Made by a program: the position numbers and the translations under genes. A stretch of DNA of 64,000 nucleotides from Primulina eburnea (taxonomy: Eukaryota > Streptophyta > Magnoliopsida > Lamiales > Gesneriaceae): NCBI RefSeq assembly GCF_022965805.1, contig NC_133105.1, positions 1,798,001 through 1,862,000 of the forward strand, given 5' to 3'. Position 1 is the stretch's first letter. Each line of letters begins with the position of its first letter. The notes beneath the pieces are model-generated. The model worked only from the letters and a program-made list of their open reading frames with translations, had not been told where the DNA came from and did no database searches. Of this stretch, positions 59,761 through 64,000 are shown piece by piece.

Positions 59761-61917
59761 GCAGCATTAGGATTGGGCTCCTATAGCTTCACCTACATAC
59801 GTACATTTCACATAACCAAGAAAATTAATTTTTTACAGAAATTTCCCATTTCTAGAGCCTTTTAACTGTTTTAAGGACTTAATAAGGATAAATAAGAAGA
59901 TTGCTAATGCCATGTTTGTTTTTATTTTCGAAAAAATATGTTCAGTTGTTGAAAACACAGACACACACATATCTATGTTATTCATTATTCTTTCCCAAAA
60001 ATATTTTTTTAGCTCATTTTTCCATTTCTATTATAATAGTTATTGTATATTTAATTTTTCATCTTCCCAAAGAAAATTGTATTAATGTTATATTATTACA
60101 TATTTACTAATTACCCAAATGAAGTGAATATATGTATATATATATATATAAGTTGGTTAGCTAAAAACATTGTCTCTAAGACAAATGAAGCCTACTTATT
60201 ACTAGCTTAATTTGGGTCGTATTTGGTTGGATTTTTTTTGGCTTCCGATGTAGATTTGTTGTTTTTCTTCCAAGAAAATTCAAGTCATTATGCTTAACAA
60301 GACTAGAAGAGATAATGGGATATTTATTTAGATTTATGTAAGATATCTTTGAAGAAGTTATTTATGAAAAAAAATCTTATTATTTTTCGATAATTCTTTT
60401 TTAAAAAATTGACATTGATTTTATATATGTGGATCGTTATTGTTTTTTATGGATCCCACAAATGAGTATAGATATGGACAATTGGATGCACATGAGAGTG
60501 TATACGTCCTCAAATAGATATAGTTATGGTTTTCGAGGATTCCAAAGTAGATTATGTCGCAATGAATAAGGCAATACGCCACACAATTTTTAAAAACGCA
60601 TTTTTCAATATTAATCATATTTAGTGTCGATTATGGTTATAAAGTCAAATAAAAAAAATAGTATATATGCTAAATCAGTTAAATAAAAATAATGAAAAAA
60701 TTGCGATTTTGACCCCTCAACACGCAAGGTTATTTTTTTATTTATTTTTTTGTATGTGGGGTTAATATTTGATTAAATATGAAAGAAAGCATGGTGTAAG
60801 TTGGGAAGAATTGATCCCCTTAATTTGCGTTTGTCAGCTTCCATGCATGAAATATGATGGCAAACTTAGGCAACACAAAGCTCGTATGCGAATCGTAGTT
60901 TTTGAATTATGACAACCTACGAGACAAAATAGATTGCCCCTTAATATAATCCCATATACAGAATGAATATCACATCGATCATGGCAAGATAGAAGTTAGA
61001 TGACCTGGTTTTAAGGTTAGCTAAACTAGACTCAAAGACAGGACCCTCGACTCGATCCCGCCACGACAAAATCATTCGAAATGGAGATAAAATGTACAAC
61101 GACCCAGGATCTCCTCTAACCCGAAGGTTATAAATATTTTGTGAAAATCTTCTCTTAATAAAACGAGGGAAGTGATTTCACATTGACATCCCTAGCTAAT
61201 TAACCACTCGTAAGTAATTAAAGGATTAGTCGATTGAAAGAATTTTGTCCTTGTAATATAGAGGTTGGAGAGATGGGAGTCATGTGGCCTAAACAACTTT
61301 CAATTAATGCAACAAGTTTGGGACCTATTTCCCTTTGAAAATGGTCGCATCATTAATTTTGGTTTGTCTAGACCGTAAGTAATATAACGAGGCCGGGAAG
61401 AAATATGGTAAATTACTTGCAAGCTGTTTCTCTTGATTTTTGTGATTTAATTTAATGGTTTTTAAAAAGTACTGTTTATATAAAGAAGGAAGATTGGAAA
61501 ATGAAAAAAAAAAATGTAGGAACTAATTTTATTTAGCTTGTTAAGCGTGGGTCTAAATTCTTGAGCAAAACTTGTAGCATCTTCTGCTGGAGGTTCAACC
61601 ACCACCAACCCTATTTCTTTCCCCATGTCTTGCAAAATGATTTTAGTCTTAAAATAAATTCATTTGCTTCTACGTGTCTTCGTGTATCAAAAAAAAATCC
61701 GGCCTTTTCTTCTTTGTCCACTTCTCAATATCTTTTCTCTTGATTGTTTCCGAGAAGAAACACTGAGAACATTATGTTTTCTTTCCCTGCATAGCCTGAG
61801 GGAGTGGCCATTTTCTCGAATTAAAGGGAGAAGAAAACTGATGTGATTTAAGAAAAAGAAATTTGTGATCACGTCGAATATCGAGCTCGTCAGAACCTGC
61901 TGTCATTTGTGACATAA
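59761..61917. other. Intergenic, including the BODYGUARD promoter side
   Basis: No gene supported. AT-rich, with a short TA tract near 60136-60150. A TATA-like TTTATATAAAG at 61475-61485 could serve the downstream hydrolase gene. No trace of the missing GDSL first exon was recognised. Confidence 0.5.
61475..61485 (+). promoter_or_regulatory. Candidate TATA box for the BODYGUARD-like gene
   Basis: TTTATATAAAG about 430 bases upstream of the start codon, which implies a long leader. AT-rich surroundings make chance likely. Confidence 0.25.
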
Positions 61918-63406
61918 ATGGAGATGAAGAATCAAATCCAAAAGTTCTCAACAATGGCAGGGACGTCCCTGAATGAAATCACGAGTTTTCTCGTTTTTGC
62001 TCTATTAGACGTCCTGGATTTCGTGTTGTGTTACGTGTACAGGGTCGCTGATTTCTTGATCGAGTCAGAATGCAAGCCTTGTTATTGTTCATCTTCAAAA
62101 GAAGTGATCACAAGAAGTGGCAAGATCTTAGTCTCGGAGCAAGGCGAATCGAAAATTGTTCGATTGACCTGTAGCAAGCTGCAGCTGGAAGAAATCTCCG
62201 ACACACTATACACTCGCCCTTCCCTTGTGTCGGAAGTCTCGAAATCTACGGTGACGAGAAATCCCTCGAGGAAAACGAGGAGACGAGTCGGGACGGTTCG
62301 ACCGACTTACACCGTTAATTCGACTATAATCGAAATGCTGCAAGCGCAGCAAACGTTCCCCGTTCCCAGGTGGTCCGATTGCAATTGCAAAACTTGCACC
62401 TCGTGGACTTCGTCTACGGCAGAGACTCTTTTTGTCAAAGCTGATGGAGTAATAGGTAAGAAAAAAACAAATTAAATTACCATCATTTAATTCGCTCAAC
62501 AAAATCATGAGGGAGATGAACAACTCGCATTTAATTAATTTGTTTACGTTTATAATTGTGTTCACTATACATTTCAAATTGACTATTCAGGAATTGTGAC
62601 TATATTTATATTAAAAATGAAACTGATTAAAACCCAATATTATTATTATTATTATTATAAATCTAAATTGTCTGTCTTAAATAATGGTTTTGAAATTTTT
62701 AATAAGCAGATAACGTGCAAGAAGATGTGCTATTCATCCATGGCTTCATATCATCATCTGCTTTCTGGAGTGAGACATTATATCCAAATTTCTCCAAGTC
62801 CGCAAAATCCAAGTACAGATTACTGGCAGTGGACTTGCTAGGATTCGGGAGGAGCCCCAAGCCCACAGATTCTTTATACACTCTGAGGGAGCATGTGGAC
62901 ATGATTGAAAGGTCTGTAATGGAGCCATACAAAGTCAAATGTTTCCACATCGTGGCGCATTCGCTTGGCTGCATTTTGGCCCTTGCGCTTGCGGTGAACC
63001 ATCCCACCTCGGTCAAGTCGCTGACGCTACTCGCGCCGGTACGCAATTTCACGTTGATTTCATTTACTACTACTCATGATTTATCTAATTTGATGGACTT
63101 TATTATCAAGAATTTCCATGTAAAAAAAAAAACACTTCCATTTTATATTGTTTGAATTTTTATTTTTTATTATTTTGGGTTTGAAACCGAAAAATGGTCG
63201 TGGCAGCCATATTTTCCGACACCCAAGGGCGAACAAGCGACACAGTACATGATGAGAAGGATAGCCCCACGGCGCGTGTGGCCACTGATTGGCTTGGGCG
63301 CGTCCATGGCTTGCTGGTACGAGCATATTAGTCGGACCATTTGTCTTCTTATATGCAAAAATCACCGCTTGTGGGAATTTCTCGCCAAACTATTCACAAG
63401 AAACAG
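61918..63406 (+). CDS. BDG1: BODYGUARD-type alpha/beta hydrolase, 3' end outside the window
   Basis: Epidermal cell-wall hydrolase family required for a normal cuticle in Arabidopsis. Exons seen: 61918-62455, 62710-63038, 63207-63406, in phase (GT-AG); at least one more exon must follow, since the third ends in mid-codon at a GT. The N-terminal hydrophobic stretch (SFLVFALLDVLDFVLCYVYR) acts as signal or anchor. Then come LEEISDTLYTRPSL, PRWSDCNCKTCTSWTSST, the fold core VLFIHGFISSSAFWSETLYP, AVDLLGFGRSPKPTDSLYTL and the nucleophile elbow VAHSLGCILALALAVNHP (Ser about 264). Exon 3 gives PYFPTPKGEQATQY, WYEHISRTICLLICKNH and FTRNR. The catalytic Asp and His would be in the missing part. Starts at 61924 or 61954 are also possible. 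The exact paralogue (BDG1, 2 or 3) is uncertain. Confidence 0.87.
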
Positions 63407-63592
63407 GTGCGAATATATATATATAAATATATATATATATAATGCTTTTTAAAAATTTATTCCCATTTTCTTAGTGTATTATTATTCATTTTTTTAAATA
63501 AATTCGACGTCATACTTCCATTTAATTATGTTAGTTGTGTGTTCTATTATTACATTTAAATATTTGTTCCCATTGATGTCATTTTCTTTTTG

Positions 63593-63651
<59 letters not shown>

Positions 63652-64000
63652 CAGAAATGCAATAATGGATATTATACCTTTGAAATAGGTTTCTTCTGTC
63701 CTCTGAATGATAATCATGTGGACCAATTCGGTCGTTAATGAAAGTAGTATTCATGTCAGTGAAGTATAGTAATGAGATCCCCTTCAAAATCTCCACTTGT
63801 CTGATCCAAAAATGAACACATGTAAATCTATAATTCATTTTAAATCATAATGATTGCAGACAATATTATATTTTATTATACAATTTAGAAATTAAAAGGA
63901 TTTTGAAAAATAATTACAAAACATACCATAATACTAAAGGCAAATATCCCATCTGATTCTCCCTTAATAACATAGTATATGAAATTTCAACACCAAATTT
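63407..64000 (+). other. Intron 3 of the BODYGUARD-like gene (part) with a TA microsatellite
   Basis: Begins at a GT donor after FTRNR. Contains a TA tract (63596-63649) and no sequence resembling the next conserved block of the family (an RTYLIEGF-type start). The exon is probably beyond 64000. Confidence 0.6.
63596..63649. repeat. (TA)n microsatellite
   Basis: About 26 TA units in the intron of the BODYGUARD-like gene. Confidence 0.92.

Overview
This window looks like nuclear DNA from a eudicot plant. The evidence is AT-rich sequence, multi-exon genes with GT-AG introns, long (AT)n and (AC)n microsatellites, Ty1/copia retrotransposons, a hAT-type non-autonomous transposon, and plant-only gene families (NAC, IQD, fibrillin, GH17 glucanase, BODYGUARD). 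I suspect an asterid (Lamiales-like) genome from the look of one short repeat family, but this is a weak inference. Gene models were built by reading ORFs and joining them at GT-AG sites in phase, guided by recalled family conservation. No alignment or transcript was available.

Layout. 59-173: possible last exon of a gene entering from the left. 1518-3307 (+): secreted, probably GPI-anchored beta-1,3-glucanase. 4562-17002 (-): complete 13-exon ubiquitin-specific protease (927 aa, UBP5/UBP8 type). Its seventh intron holds a nearly intact 5-kb copia element with identical LTRs (8179-13170). 18499-24650 (-): 1116-aa PHD-finger nuclear protein. 25071-about 29060 (+): older copia element lacking reverse transcriptase and 3' LTR, lying next to the PHD gene's 5' end. 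29422-32319 (+): chloroplast fibrillin/PAP protein, 8 exons. 32320-42232: about 10 kb of repeats (MITE-like copies, a hAT element, tandem duplications, microsatellites). 42233-43891 (+): NST1-type NAC regulator of secondary walls. 43892-49651: repeat-rich gap. 49652-52892 (+): IQD gene with a single-base frameshift in its last exon. 53412-about 53900 (+): relic of a CC-NBS-LRR resistance gene. 54163-55188 (-): coiled-coil BRANCHLESS TRICHOME-like protein. 58510-59760 (-): broken GDSL lipase. 61918-beyond 63406 (+): BODYGUARD-type alpha/beta hydrolase, with its last exon or exons outside the window.

How the genes relate. There is no operon-like logic. Several genes touch the cell wall, cuticle or cell shape (glucanase, NST1, BODYGUARD, BRANCHLESS TRICHOME-like, IQD), but I see no evidence of co-regulation and treat this as coincidence. 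The strongest unusual signals are: (a) a roughly 180-bp repeat family with palindromic ends, present at least eleven times in both orientations, including one copy nested inside another; (b) recent retrotransposon insertion in a housekeeping-gene intron; (c) several exact or near-exact tandem duplications; and (d) three genes in different stages of decay. I did not find a clearly new multi-gene system.
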